This document shows positions 7,550 through 17,100 of a DNA stretch of 20,901 nt, in pieces. Numbering within the stretch: the stretch's first letter is position 1; every line of letters starts with the position of its first letter. The notes beneath the pieces are model-generated. The model saw only the letters and a list, made by a program, of their open reading frames with translations. It searched no databases and was not told the DNA's origin. The stretch spans positions 1 to 20,901 of the forward strand of contig DMYZ01000054.1 of NCBI GenBank assembly GCA_003483565.1, read 5' to 3'. Origin of the DNA: Prevotella sp. GTDB taxonomy: Bacteria; Bacteroidota; Bacteroidia; Bacteroidales; Bacteroidaceae. A program made the position numbers and the translations under genes.

Positions 7550-8251
7550 TCATTCTTCTATTTCTGAAAGTGAATGGACAAATTTGATAAAAAAATGACT
7601 GATTGTCTCAACAGGCGCATAATCCATATAGCATAAACTATGATTTAGATTATGTCGCAGAACAGCATTATTATTATGTACAAATCCAGATTCTCCCTGT
7701 TTGAAATGCCATTCTTCTATCATATCTTTCAATGAAATATTCAGACTCTTAAGTGTCAGATTTTCTGCACCCCGCTCAATTTTATGGACAAAAGGAATTT
7801 CTGCGGGTTCAAATTTAAAGAACAAGATGAGGATACTTCCTTGAAATTGTGCCATGCGTTGCATGTGTAGTTTGGCAAGCCAATTATCAATTTTGACAAA
7901 ATCAACTTTGTCACCTACAGTCCGAAGAAAACTTCCCAGCCGTATGATACCTGTAAGTGAAATACAGTGATTCATAATACTGTCTACATTTGCTATAATG
8001 ATTTGAAGTAATTCTATACTTTCTATGGAGGTATCAATAGCGTGGCGCTCATCATGCTCAATTCGAGTTAGTCGTCGATTAAATATAGGATTACTCAAAC
8101 GGATTTCTCCATCGGGCATTTCTTGTATATTCTTCAGAATTTTTTCAATTCTCTTCAGCTTATACCTCGTCATCTCTTCCATCTTTTCATTGGTATGAAA
8201 GTAGGTTGAACGCAAATCAATAAAGATATTTTTTTCGATAAAATTCATCAT
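7550..8251 (-). CDS. Uncharacterised helical protein downstream of NhaC-type antiporter
   Basis: Not recognised. The 233-residue protein has no signal peptide and no convincing membrane helix, so it should be cytoplasmic. The N-terminal part is charged and helical (KMEEMTRYKLKRIEKILKNI, about 23-42). The middle is mixed hydrophobic helix, including a short strongly hydrophobic ILILFFKF stretch. The C-terminal part has a polar HNNNAVLRHNLNHSL segment. No catalytic motif stands out. The gene starts with two consecutive ATGs, and the first overlaps the TGA of the antiporter gene (ATGA), so the two are translationally coupled. It is the last gene of a LacI regulator, uxaA, antiporter operon, which suggests but does not prove a link to hexuronate use or to the antiporter. 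Confidence 0.8.
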   Translation of the reverse strand: MMNFIEKNIFIDLRSTYFHTNEKMEEMTRYKLKRIEKILKNIQEMPDGEIRLSNPIFNRRLTRIEHDERHAIDTSIESIELLQIIIANVDSIMNHCISLTGIIRLGSFLRTVGDKVDFVKIDNWLAKLHMQRMAQFQGSILILFFKFEPAEIPFVHKIERGAENLTLKSLNISLKDMIEEWHFKQGESGFVHNNNAVLRHNLNHSLCYMDYAPVETISHFFIKFVHSLSEIEE

Positions 8252-9561
8252 CAGCTATATTTTTTAGGAAAGCGGAAAATTATAGATAGAATACTGGCAA
8301 TACCAATAGCAAATGGATAGTATAGGTAAGGTAATATTTGCATAGGGCTGATATTGGCGAGCCCTGCTGCAATAAGCATCTGAACACCATATGGAATAAT
8401 GCCCTGTATGGTACAGGAAAATGTATCTAGAATGCTCGCAGCTTTACGGTTGTCGACGCCGAATCTATCACTGATCTTCTTTGAAATACCCCCTACAGTC
8501 AAAATCGCAACCGTATTATTGGCCGTACAAATGTTAACCAGAGAGACAAGAGATGCAATGGTAAATTCTGCACCTCGCTTAGTGCTTATATGGCGGATCA
8601 TTTTTTCAATAATGAAATCTATACCGCCATTCTTCCGGATAATTTCAAGCATACCACCTGCCATCATCGCTATAATAATTAACTCTCCCATGCCGATTAT
8701 ACCATTGCTTATAGAACTAAACCACCCAAATACTCCATAAGCTTGAGAAGGGTCAAAATAATGATATCCAATGCCTATAATTCCACAAAGTATAGTACCT
8801 AAAGTAAGTATCGCCATAACATTCATTCCAGCGATAGCTGTGATGAGTACAATTAGATAAGGTATGATTTTAACATATTCTACTTTCGGAATATAGGTAG
8901 GTGCCTGTGTGTGAACTCCCAGAAACGTGTAAATGATGAGTATTATGATGGCTGCGGGAAATACTATTTCAAAATTGACACGAAACTTATCACTCATCTT
9001 ACACTGTTGTGTTTGTGTGGCTACAACAGTGGTATCTGATATAAAAGATAGGTTATCACCAAAATAAGCCCCACCGACAATGATAGCTGTCATCAGTCCG
9101 ATATTACTATTGGTAGAGTGGGCTATGCCTGCCGCGATAGGAACCAGCGCAACAACAGTACCGACGCTTGTACCGATGGAAAGCGAAATAAAGCAAGCTG
9201 CAATAAAAAGTCCTGGCAGAAGCATTTTCGTAGGCAGGATATTCATGGTTAGATTTACCGTAGCGTCAATTGCTCCCATGCTTTTAGCTGAAGCAGCGAA
9301 AGCCCCTGCAAGAACATAAATCCAAAGCATGAGCATAAGATTGCTGGAACTGGCTCCTTTACTATAAGTATCAATACGCCGTTTCAACGGAAGTCCTCCA
9401 GAAATGGCTATAGCATAGATGCTGGAAACCAAAAAAGCTACCGTCAATGATAAGTTCTTGTCTTCACCATAGTGCTCTGAGGAGTGAATGGTGAAGATGA
9501 TAATGAATCCTATCAACAGAAATAAAGGTGAAAGTGCTAGTAATCCTTTTCGGTTGCTCAT
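8251..9561 (-). CDS. NhaC-family Na+/H+ antiporter or related carboxylate transporter
   Basis: A 436-residue inner-membrane protein with about 10-11 hydrophobic segments. NhaC-family hallmarks are GTSVGTVVALVPIA, GGAYFGDNLSFISDTT in the first half, and CTANNTVAILTVGG in the second. Known members exchange Na+ for H+, or lactate/malate with ions. The gene lies 15 bp after uxaA and overlaps the following unknown gene by 1 bp, so it is in the hexuronate operon. It could balance Na+ if uronates enter by Na+ symport, or itself carry an organic acid; both are inference. The ATG at 9561 gives a normal N-terminus with one charged stretch before the first helix. Confidence 0.85.
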   Translation of the reverse strand: MSNRKGLLALSPLFLLIGFIIIFTIHSSEHYGEDKNLSLTVAFLVSSIYAIAISGGLPLKRRIDTYSKGASSSNLMLMLWIYVLAGAFAASAKSMGAIDATVNLTMNILPTKMLLPGLFIAACFISLSIGTSVGTVVALVPIAAGIAHSTNSNIGLMTAIIVGGAYFGDNLSFISDTTVVATQTQQCKMSDKFRVNFEIVFPAAIIILIIYTFLGVHTQAPTYIPKVEYVKIIPYLIVLITAIAGMNVMAILTLGTILCGIIGIGYHYFDPSQAYGVFGWFSSISNGIIGMGELIIIAMMAGGMLEIIRKNGGIDFIIEKMIRHISTKRGAEFTIASLVSLVNICTANNTVAILTVGGISKKISDRFGVDNRKAASILDTFSCTIQGIIPYGVQMLIAAGLANISPMQILPYLYYPFAIGIASILSIIFRFPKKYS

Positions 9562-9576
9562 GTTTTGATATGTTAT

Positions 9577-11073
9577 TTAAAGTGTTACTCCATTTTTGAA
9601 AATAGAAATTTCACGATATCCATTCATCTCATTCTTAGCTTTTTCACCACTGGCAACAGCTATGATCTTATCAATAAATTTTTTGACAAGGGCTTTCATA
9701 TCTGTGCCTTCAACAAGAATACCTGCATTGAAGTCGATCCAGTTTGGTTTACGTTGATAAAGTCCACTGTTTGTCGATATTTTCATTGTCGGTACAAATG
9801 TGCCGAATGGCGTACCACGTCCGGTCGTAAAGAGGATAAGTTGACAACCAGAAGAAGCTAAAGCAGTAGAGGCTACAAGGTCATTTCCTGGGGCTGACAA
9901 TAGATTAAGCCCATTCTTCTCAAGTCGCTCTGCATATTCAAGAACTCCGCTGACAGGCGCGTGTCCACATTTTTGAGTACATCCAAGAGCTTTGTCTTCT
10001 AGGGTAGATATGCCGCCTGCCTTGTTGCCAGGTGAAGGGTTTTCACCTACTGGCTGACCTTGAGAGAGGAAATATTCTTTAAAGGTATTGATCAAATTTA
10101 CAGTCTGGTTGAAGAGGGCTGGAGTTTTGCAACGATTCATCAGAATGGTCTCAGCACCGAACATCTCGGGAACCTCCGTCAGAATCGTTGTACCACCCTG
10201 AGTAACCAGCCAGTCTGAAAATTCCCCGACTAGAGGGTTAGCAGTGATGCCACTGAATCCATCTGAACCTCCACATTTTAAGCCTATACGAAGTTTGCTG
10301 ATAGGGACATCCGTACGCTGATCTTGTTTAGCCTGGGCATAAAGCTGACGGAGTATTTTCATGCCTTCTTCTAATTCATCCCCTTCAACACGTTGGGTAA
10401 CGAGAAGTTTGATACGATTTTTATCATAGTTTCCTAACATTTCCATGAAAGCATCTGGCTGATTGTTTTCACATCCTAGAGATAGGACTAGAATACCTCC
10501 GGCATTTGGATGCAGACATATGTCGCGAAGTATTTTACGTGTATTTTCGTGATCATCGCCCAATTGTGAGCAGCCATAATTATGGTGCCATGCAAAAATA
10601 TCATCAATGCCTTCGCAATTAGTTTCAGCCTTCAGTCTGTTGACTAATTGTTCTGCAATACCATTGACACAACCAACTGTCGGTACGATCCATATTTCAT
10701 TACGAGTACCAACTTCACCGTTTTCGCGAACATATCCCTTGAATGTGCGATTTTCTTTTGCAATTTTAAGCTCATCTATTACTGGATTGTAGGTGTACTC
10801 AAGAGTCCCTGCCAGATTAGTCTTTAAATTGTTTTCGTTTATCCATTGTCCCTGCTTTAGATCTTCTCTGGCGTGACCGATAGGATAACCGTACTTTATG
10901 ATATTTGTGCCAGACCTGACATCCTTCAGAAGTATTTTATGCCCGGCCGGAGTATCTTGTAATAAGGTTATTATCTGATCGTCGACATTAATGTTTTCTC
11001 CTTTTTTAAATGGACGCAGACATACAACAACATTGTCTGCCGGATTAATTTTTATAAATGATGATTGTTTCAT
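9577..11073 (-). CDS. uxaA: Altronate dehydratase (altronate hydrolase)
   Basis: A 498-residue cytoplasmic enzyme that dehydrates D-altronate to 2-keto-3-deoxy-D-gluconate in galacturonate breakdown. An N-terminal SAF domain covers about 1-93. The catalytic UxaA/GarD domain shows GYVRENGEVGTRNE (113-126), AWHHNYGCSQLGDD (161-174), LGCENNQ (199-205), LKCGGSDGFSGI (266-277) and CTQKCGHAPVSGVLEYA (366-382), with conserved cysteines and histidines that bind the metal. Length matches E. coli UxaA (495). GarD-type galactarate dehydratase is the main alternative, but the kdgK and eda genes nearby favour altronate. It lies 50 bp after the LacI-type regulator with no terminator between, and 15 bp before the NhaC-type gene. 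Confidence 0.9.
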   Translation of the reverse strand: MKQSSFIKINPADNVVVCLRPFKKGENINVDDQIITLLQDTPAGHKILLKDVRSGTNIIKYGYPIGHAREDLKQGQWINENNLKTNLAGTLEYTYNPVIDELKIAKENRTFKGYVRENGEVGTRNEIWIVPTVGCVNGIAEQLVNRLKAETNCEGIDDIFAWHHNYGCSQLGDDHENTRKILRDICLHPNAGGILVLSLGCENNQPDAFMEMLGNYDKNRIKLLVTQRVEGDELEEGMKILRQLYAQAKQDQRTDVPISKLRIGLKCGGSDGFSGITANPLVGEFSDWLVTQGGTTILTEVPEMFGAETILMNRCKTPALFNQTVNLINTFKEYFLSQGQPVGENPSPGNKAGGISTLEDKALGCTQKCGHAPVSGVLEYAERLEKNGLNLLSAPGNDLVASTALASSGCQLILFTTGRGTPFGTFVPTMKISTNSGLYQRKPNWIDFNAGILVEGTDMKALVKKFIDKIIAVASGEKAKNEMNGYREISIFKNGVTL

Positions 11074-11123
11074 ATATGTAGATCTTATTTTAAATAATAT
11101 GTTATTTGAGATTTGGAGTTATT

Positions 11124-12188
11124 TTATAACTGAGTCCGTCGATAAAAATCGACATTTTCCTTACTTAAAAGTTCTATAGGCATGTAGTTTACTGGAGTAA
11201 TTTTCTTTTTCAGAACAATCGCCTTGAAGAGTACATCGATACAATCGTAGCCCTGCATGTATGCATGTTGTGCTATGAGAAAAGAAATACTTCCTTCGCG
11301 CAAGCATTGCGCATTTTTTCCAACCATATCGTAGCCCATGATTTGTACATCCCGACGGTTGGTACGTAGCAAAAATTCTCCTACAAGATGGGCTTTTGAT
11401 CCTAAAGTAATGCAGTGATGCAGGTGAGGATACCTGGTAAAGAAGTCTTCTAAAATTTGGCTATATTCCTTCTTGGTGCCTTCTGTCGGTAGTTCCAGAT
11501 TTATTATCTTAATATGTGGAAAATGGTCATGCATATAGTGTCGAAAACCTACTTCGCGGTTATCCTGCTGCTTACTGACGACGACACCGTCTTTGGTCTG
11601 TTTCATCAGCATAATTTCTGTTTCCTGATTGGCAATGAGCATTAACATCTTAGCCGCAAAATATCCACTGCTGAAGGAATCTTGACCATAGAATGATAAA
11701 GGCTTCAAATCCGGCATATAAGAGTCAAGCATGACGAATGGGATATTGCGGGCGTGAAGTTCATCGGTGAATAATTTTGTGGCATCCAGTTTTGACGGTA
11801 CAATGACTACGCCATTTGGATTGGACTCAAGTATAAATTGTGATTGTTTTTCAAATGATTCCTGGTCAAAGCGCTGGTAATATACAATTTGAACATTAAT
11901 GTGGAAGTCGCGTCTTGTTTCCTCAGCTTTGTGTGCACCCTCCTCAATTTCTTCCCAATAAGCTTCAGATTCATGCTTGGGTATTAAAATATAGAAGGTG
12001 TACGATTTGTTGTATGCCAGGGCACTGGCATACATGTTTGGTTGATAGTTCATTTCCTCAAGTGCCTTGTTGACTTTTTCAAGAGCCGATTTAGAAACAT
12101 TAGGGCGCTTGTGAAGTACTCTGTCTACTGTACCGACGGAAACTCCGGCTCTTTTAGCAATATCTTTGATTCTGATTTTTGAAGCCAT
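11124..12188 (-). CDS. LacI-family transcriptional regulator, likely of hexuronate genes
   Basis: A 354-residue DNA-binding sensor. The LacI-type helix-turn-helix occupies residues 5-30 (IKDIAKRAGVSVGTVDRVLH), and the hinge follows (NYQPNMYASALA, about 47-58). A periplasmic-binding-protein-like effector domain runs from about 65 to the end, with VYYQRFDQ, GVVIVPSKLD and IMGYDMVG segments. The ligand cannot be read; an intermediate such as a hexuronate or KDG is likely from context. It is divergent from kdgK-eda and directly upstream of uxaA, so it could control both arms from the shared intergenic region. A 12-bp inverted repeat around the kdgK promoter is its best candidate operator. Confidence 0.88.
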   Translation of the reverse strand: MASKIRIKDIAKRAGVSVGTVDRVLHKRPNVSKSALEKVNKALEEMNYQPNMYASALAYNKSYTFYILIPKHESEAYWEEIEEGAHKAEETRRDFHINVQIVYYQRFDQESFEKQSQFILESNPNGVVIVPSKLDATKLFTDELHARNIPFVMLDSYMPDLKPLSFYGQDSFSSGYFAAKMLMLIANQETEIMLMKQTKDGVVVSKQQDNREVGFRHYMHDHFPHIKIINLELPTEGTKKEYSQILEDFFTRYPHLHHCITLGSKAHLVGEFLLRTNRRDVQIMGYDMVGKNAQCLREGSISFLIAQHAYMQGYDCIDVLFKAIVLKKKITPVNYMPIELLSKENVDFYRRTQL

Positions 12189-12272
12189 GTGCTATTTTGC
12201 TTTTTATAATTCAAGGAAACACACACTTTATTCCGATATAAATGTGCACGTCCACAATAGTGTGTTTGAGGT

Positions 12273-12281
12273 ACAAAATTA
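12273..12281 (-). promoter_or_regulatory. -7 promoter box of the LacI-type regulator operon
   Basis: The minus strand reads TAATTTTGT, matching TAnnTTTG plus a pyrimidine. It lies 84 bp upstream of the regulator ATG at 12188, giving a leader of about 75-80 nt. No -33 box is obvious. A small 5-bp hairpin (12298-12311) lies just upstream and may be chance. Confidence 0.4.
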
Positions 12282-12348
12282 ATAATAAAAGTTGAATTGT
12301 GCGAAGGCACAGCCCTATATTTTGTGTCTGAGATGAATTTTTTAAGAA

Positions 12349-12408
12349 ATTATTTCGTTTTTATCAAATAAATGAGTATTTTTGCCTTCAGAAAACAAAC
12401 GAAATAAT
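12349..12408. promoter_or_regulatory. Perfect 12-bp inverted repeat flanking the kdgK promoter; candidate operator
   Basis: ATTATTTCGTTT (12349-12360) and its exact reverse complement AAACGAAATAAT (12397-12408) are separated by 36 bp that contain the -7 box of kdgK. The left arm overlaps the place where the -33 box should be. The right arm lies about 10-20 bp past the predicted transcription start. Such placement suits a repressor, most simply the divergent LacI-type protein. It could also form an mRNA-independent DNA loop or be two half-sites of another regulator. Confidence 0.5.
12377..12385 (+). promoter_or_regulatory. -7 promoter box of kdgK-eda
   Basis: The bases read TATTTTTGC, matching TAnnTTTG plus pyrimidine. 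It lies 62 bp before the kdgK ATG, giving a leader of about 55-60 nt. The expected -33 position holds TTTCG, a weak match to TTTG. It is the same box as that of the nucleotidase operon. Confidence 0.55.
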
Positions 12409-12447
12409 CTAGAAGAAATAAACAAACGTAAATTAAAGTTTTAAGAA

Positions 12448-13470
12448 ATGGCTAAAATTGTAACATTAGGTGAGATTATGCTCCGCCTTTCTCCAGAGGG
12501 TAATGATCGTTTCATTCAGAGTGATACTTTCCGTATTATTCCTGGTGGTGGTGAGGCTAATGTAGCTGTAAGTGCAGCTAACTATGGTCACGATGCATAT
12601 TTTGTAACTAAGTTGCCTAAGCATGAAATCGGGCAGATTGCAGTAAATGCTCTGCGCCGTTATGGTGTACATACTGATTATATTTGTCGTGGTGGTAACC
12701 GCGTAGGTCTGTACTATGCAGAAACAGGTGCTTCTATGCGTCCTTCAAAGGTTATTTACGACCGTTCTGACAGCGCTATTGCTGAAGCCGATCCTTCTGA
12801 TTTTGATTTTGATAAAATTATGGAAGGTGCTTCTTGGTTTCATTGGAGTGGCATAACTCCTGCTATTAGTGATAAGGCTGCGGAACTGACAAAGCTCGCT
12901 TGTGAAGCAGCTAAGCGCCATGGAGTTACGGTGTCTGTAGACTTAAACTTTCGTAAGAAACTTTGGACTTCAGAAAAAGCTATTTCTGTTATGCGCCCAT
13001 TGATGAAGTATGTTGATGTTTGTATTGGTAATGAGGAAGATGCTCAGCTTTGTCTTGGTTTTAAGCCTGATGCTGATGTTGAAGGTGGTAAAACTGATGC
13101 AGAAGGTTATTATGGTATTTTCAAGGGCATGATGAAAGAATTTGGCTTTAAGTATGTTGTCAGTACACTTCGTGAATCTTTGAGTGCCACTCACAATGGC
13201 TGGAAAGCTTTAATCTATAACGGTAAAGAATTCTACCAAAGTAAGCATTATGATATTATGCCGATTATTGACCGTGTCGGTGGTGGTGATTCTTTTGCCG
13301 GTGGCTTGATTCATGGACTACTTACTAAGGATACTCAGGGCGAGGCTCTTGAATTTGCTGTTGCAGCTTCAGCTTTGAAGCATACAATTCCTGGTGATTT
13401 CAATATGGTAAGTACTGAAGAAGTCAACTCTCTTGCAGGCGGTAATGCTAATGGTCGTGTACAACGATAA
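12448..13470 (+). CDS. kdgK: 2-keto-3-deoxygluconate kinase (PfkB family)
   Basis: A 340-residue cytoplasmic kinase that phosphorylates KDG to KDPG with ATP. PfkB features are GEIMLRLSP (8-16), the glycine-rich substrate loop PGGGEANVAV (32-41), VDLNFRKKLW (164-173, typical of KDG kinases) and the anion-hole motif DRVGGGDSFAGG (275-286) with catalytic base D281. Length fits the family (about 310-345). The next gene is eda, 32 bp away, whose product uses KDPG. uxaA, whose product KDG is the substrate, is on the divergent side. Codons look strongly biased (many GGT, GCT, CGT), suggesting high expression. A fructokinase or ribokinase activity is less likely given this setting. Confidence 0.92.
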   Translation: MAKIVTLGEIMLRLSPEGNDRFIQSDTFRIIPGGGEANVAVSAANYGHDAYFVTKLPKHEIGQIAVNALRRYGVHTDYICRGGNRVGLYYAETGASMRPSKVIYDRSDSAIAEADPSDFDFDKIMEGASWFHWSGITPAISDKAAELTKLACEAAKRHGVTVSVDLNFRKKLWTSEKAISVMRPLMKYVDVCIGNEEDAQLCLGFKPDADVEGGKTDAEGYYGIFKGMMKEFGFKYVVSTLRESLSATHNGWKALIYNGKEFYQSKHYDIMPIIDRVGGGDSFAGGLIHGLLTKDTQGEALEFAVAASALKHTIPGDFNMVSTEEVNSLAGGNANGRVQR

Positions 13471-13502
13471 TATAATAAGTAATTTTTTGTTTCAAATATA
13501 AA

Positions 13503-14174
13503 ATGGCAAGATTCAATAAAGTACAGGTTATCTGTGCAATGAAAGAAACTGGTATGGTTCCTGTATTCTTTAATAGTGATATTAATTTATGCAAGAATGT
13601 AATAAAAGCCTGCTATGAAGGTGGTGTTCGCGTATTTGAGTTCACCAACCGTGGTGATTTTGCTCACGAAGTTTTTGGTGAGTTGGTAAAGTGGGCTGCT
13701 AAGGAATGCCCTGAACTTATTCTTGGTGCAGGTACAGTAATTGATGCTCCTACTGCAGCTCTTTATATTCAATTGGGTGCAAACTTTATTGTAGGTCCGA
13801 ATTTTAACCCTGAGATTGCTCCAGTTTGCAACCGTCGTTTGGTTCCTTATTCTCCTGGTTGTGGTTCTGTAACCGAAGTTAATAATGCTCAGGCTGTAGG
13901 CTGCGACGTAACTAAGGTGTTCCCTGCTGGTAACGTAGGTGGTCCTTCTTTTGTTAAGAATATTCTTGGTCCGCTGCGTTGGAGTAATATTATGGTAACA
14001 GGTGCTGTTTCTCCAGATAAGGAGAACTTGACAGAATGGATAAAATCTGGTGTCCTTTGTGTTGGAATGGGGTCTAAATTATTTCCAAAAGATGTTATTG
14101 CTGCCAATAATTGGAAGTCAATTACAGATAAGTGTGTAGAGGCTCTTGGTTATATTAAAGCAGCTCGCGCATAA
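13503..14174 (+). CDS. eda: KDPG/KHG aldolase
   Basis: A 223-residue cytoplasmic class I aldolase that splits KDPG into pyruvate and glyceraldehyde-3-phosphate, the last step of hexuronate breakdown. The key residues are E46 in VFEFTNRG (44-51) and the Schiff-base lysine K138 in DVTKVFPAG (135-143). GAGTV (75-79), GANFIVGPNFNP (92-103) and GCGSVTE (119-125) are the other barrel motifs. Length is slightly above E. coli Eda (213). It follows kdgK by 32 bp and is surely in the same transcript. The start of the next gene, a tandem sensor kinase, overlaps its end if the TTG at 14146 is used. No terminator separates them. Confidence 0.92.
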   Translation: MARFNKVQVICAMKETGMVPVFFNSDINLCKNVIKACYEGGVRVFEFTNRGDFAHEVFGELVKWAAKECPELILGAGTVIDAPTAALYIQLGANFIVGPNFNPEIAPVCNRRLVPYSPGCGSVTEVNNAQAVGCDVTKVFPAGNVGGPSFVKNILGPLRWSNIMVTGAVSPDKENLTEWIKSGVLCVGMGSKLFPKDVIAANNWKSITDKCVEALGYIKAARA

Positions 14175-17100
14175 ATATACGAATATAAGAAGTGTCATCG
14201 GTATTATCTTGATGGCACTTCTGTTTTTTTCGGCCTGTTCACCTTCTTGTCAAGGCAAAGTAGACAGACTGAATAATCGTTCTTATGCATATCGTTATCT
14301 AAACCTTGACTCAACGCGAAATATAGCTTTCCAGGCCTTAAAAATTGCTTCTGATGGGGGCTATGAGGATGGTGAAGCCGAAGCACTTAATAATCTTGCT
14401 TTTGTCAGCATTGCCCATATGCGTTATGCCAATGCCACAAAATTACTTTATGAAGCTTCTTTTACCACTAACAATCAAATTGAACTTTTAGTGACTGATG
14501 TTCTTAATATGCGACTCTGTCAAAGAGAGTCACGTAATAAGGATTTTTATGTTTATCGGGAACAGGCTCTTCAGCGGCTGGGGCGTATAAAGGAAGAATT
14601 GAACACTTTGACTCCTTATTTGAGAAAACGTCTTAGTTATGTCTGTTCAGAATTTCATATTGTTTCAGCTACGTATTTTTATTATGTAGGTCAAAATCGA
14701 AATTTCATCCAAGAATTGGAGGATATAGATCCTGACGATATCCAGGAGGATAGAGCTCAATATTTAAGTTATCTTTATAATATGGGAGCAGGCGGTGCTG
14801 TTACTGGCATGTCAGCTAAGGCTGTCAGTCAGAAGGAGTTTGACTATTTGATGGAGTGTTATATTCTTGCAGGAAATCAATATCCTTTTTGGCGGGCTAA
14901 TGCTTTACAAGCACTTAGTGAACATTTGCTGCAACCTGAAGATCGTAATTACCTGATTCATAATAATATTCAAGCTATTCGATATATTAATGTAGAAGAT
15001 ATGCCGGATACTTTGCTTGCTGGCAATCTTGCCCAGCGTTCTCTTAATATTTTTGAAAGGTACGGTGATGTTTATCAGATTGCAGGTGCCTATAGAACAT
15101 TGGCAAGTTGTTATGGAGGAATTGGTAATTTCCGTGTAGCTATTCTTTGTCTTGAAAATGCTCTTTCTCGCAATCTTGCTATTAACAAAGCTCCTAATTT
15201 AGTAGCTTCTATCCGTGAAAAGTTGAGTGTGGCTTATTCTGCTGTTAATGATAAACCTAATAGTGATCGAAATCGAAATATTTATCTTGATTTGCAGGAA
15301 CAGACTCGTCAAGATAGATTATTGGAAGCGCGTGCTGACCAGTTGAATGTTTCGACAAGGCTTTTGAACGGTATGATTGTAGCAATCATTTTTCTTATTT
15401 TCCTTTTGATATTTCTTCTTCTTTTTTTCGATAGGATGCGTAAGCGTAGAGAAAAAACGGATTCAATAGAAAACTTACTCAATCCTTTAAAAGAGTGGAA
15501 GCTACGTAATGATCGATACACAAAACAAGTAAATGATAGGATTGAGGAAATACATGAAAAATATGCTGAAAAGCAGATACATCTTATTCATAACAAGCGT
15601 AGAAATATCGAGCAGCGCGCGAAAATCTTACTGGTGAATAGTATTATGCCCTTTATAGACCGGATGATTCATGAAATGAACCGCCTTCAGAAAGGGCAGG
15701 AGACAGAAGAACTACGACAGTCTCGTTTTTCATATATTTCTGAGTTATTGGATCATATAAATCAGGATAATAATATTCTTACTCAATGGATCCAGCTTCA
15801 GCCTGGTCTGCTTAGTTTGCAAATTGAGAGCTTTCCGATTCAAAGCCTATTGGATATTGTCACTAAGAGTGAAATGAAGTTTTCTGCCAGAGGAGTGAAA
15901 TTAATTGTTCCTCCTTCTGATTGCATCGTGAAAGCAGATAGATCTTTGACTCTTTTTATGATAAACACAATATCTGATAATGCTTTGAAGTTTACTCCAA
16001 AAGGTGGTGAGATCAGGCTGGAAGTTCAAGAAAAGGATAGATATATTGAAATTAGTGTAACAGATAATGGATATGGCATGTCGCCGGAAAAAATAAAACA
16101 TATATTTGATCATAAGTCTGTTCGTGATGAAGTATCCATTGGAAATGCTGTAAAATCTCATGGTTTTGGCTTAATGAACTGTAAAGGCATTATTGAAAAA
16201 TATAAGAAAACCAGCCAGTTATTTAGTGTATGTGCAATATTTGCTATAAGTGAAGAGGGGAAAGGAAGCCGCTTTGCTTTCCGTTTGCCTAAGGGTATTT
16301 TAAAATTCATGTTTACCTTCTTGATAGCTACATTTTCTTATGCATTAAGTGCTTATTCTGCCAACCATCGTATTCCTAATGATCATTATTCAATAACAAA
16401 CAGCAATTTGATCAAGGCTGGAGTTTATGCAGACAGTGCCTATTATTCTAATATTAACGGAACGTATTCTAAGACACTGCTTTTTGCAGACACAGCAAGA
16501 TTCTATCTCAATAAGTATTATCTTTCGAAGTATCCCAGAGGAAAGAAACTAATGACACGAATGGAAAAATCTATTCAGCCAGCTGAAATCAGTTGGTATA
16601 TTGATGGTTTGAGAACCAGTTACAGTGTTATTCTGGATATCCGCAATGAATCTGCAGTTGCTGCTTTGGCTTTACATAAATGGAATGTTTATCGATATAA
16701 TAATAGCGTATATACACAGTTATACAATATCCGTTCATCTGATAATACGTTGGGTAATTATGTGCGTGTTATGCAGATCTCGCAAACGAATAAGAATGTT
16801 GCTGTTGTAATTTTGGTGTTATTATTATTATCAGTTTTCCCAGCCTATTATGTTCTTTACTATCGGCGTGTATTGACTTACCGTTTTAATTTGGATCGTG
16901 TAAAGGCCGTAAATGCAATTCTTCTTAGTGAGGAATCTGGTAAGGATAAATTATCTGAAATTCAGAAACTTTGGAAGAATCAGTCTCTAAGTGACAGGAG
17001 GAGGGCTTCTGATCGCTTAAATCAGTTGGTATTGCAAATAGAGGATGCATTGAAAGGGAGTATTGATGCAGAGGAAAAAAGTAAAATAGATATTGAGCTT

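Noticed and set aside
11087..11099. A/T palindrome TTATTTTAAATAA before uxaA as an operator
   Set aside because: Such A/T palindromes are expected by chance in this base composition, and it only partly resembles the kdgK repeat.
12298..12311. Small hairpin TGTGC-GAAG-GCACA between the divergent operons
   Set aside because: The stem is only 5 bp and is not repeated elsewhere in the region; too weak to call an operator.
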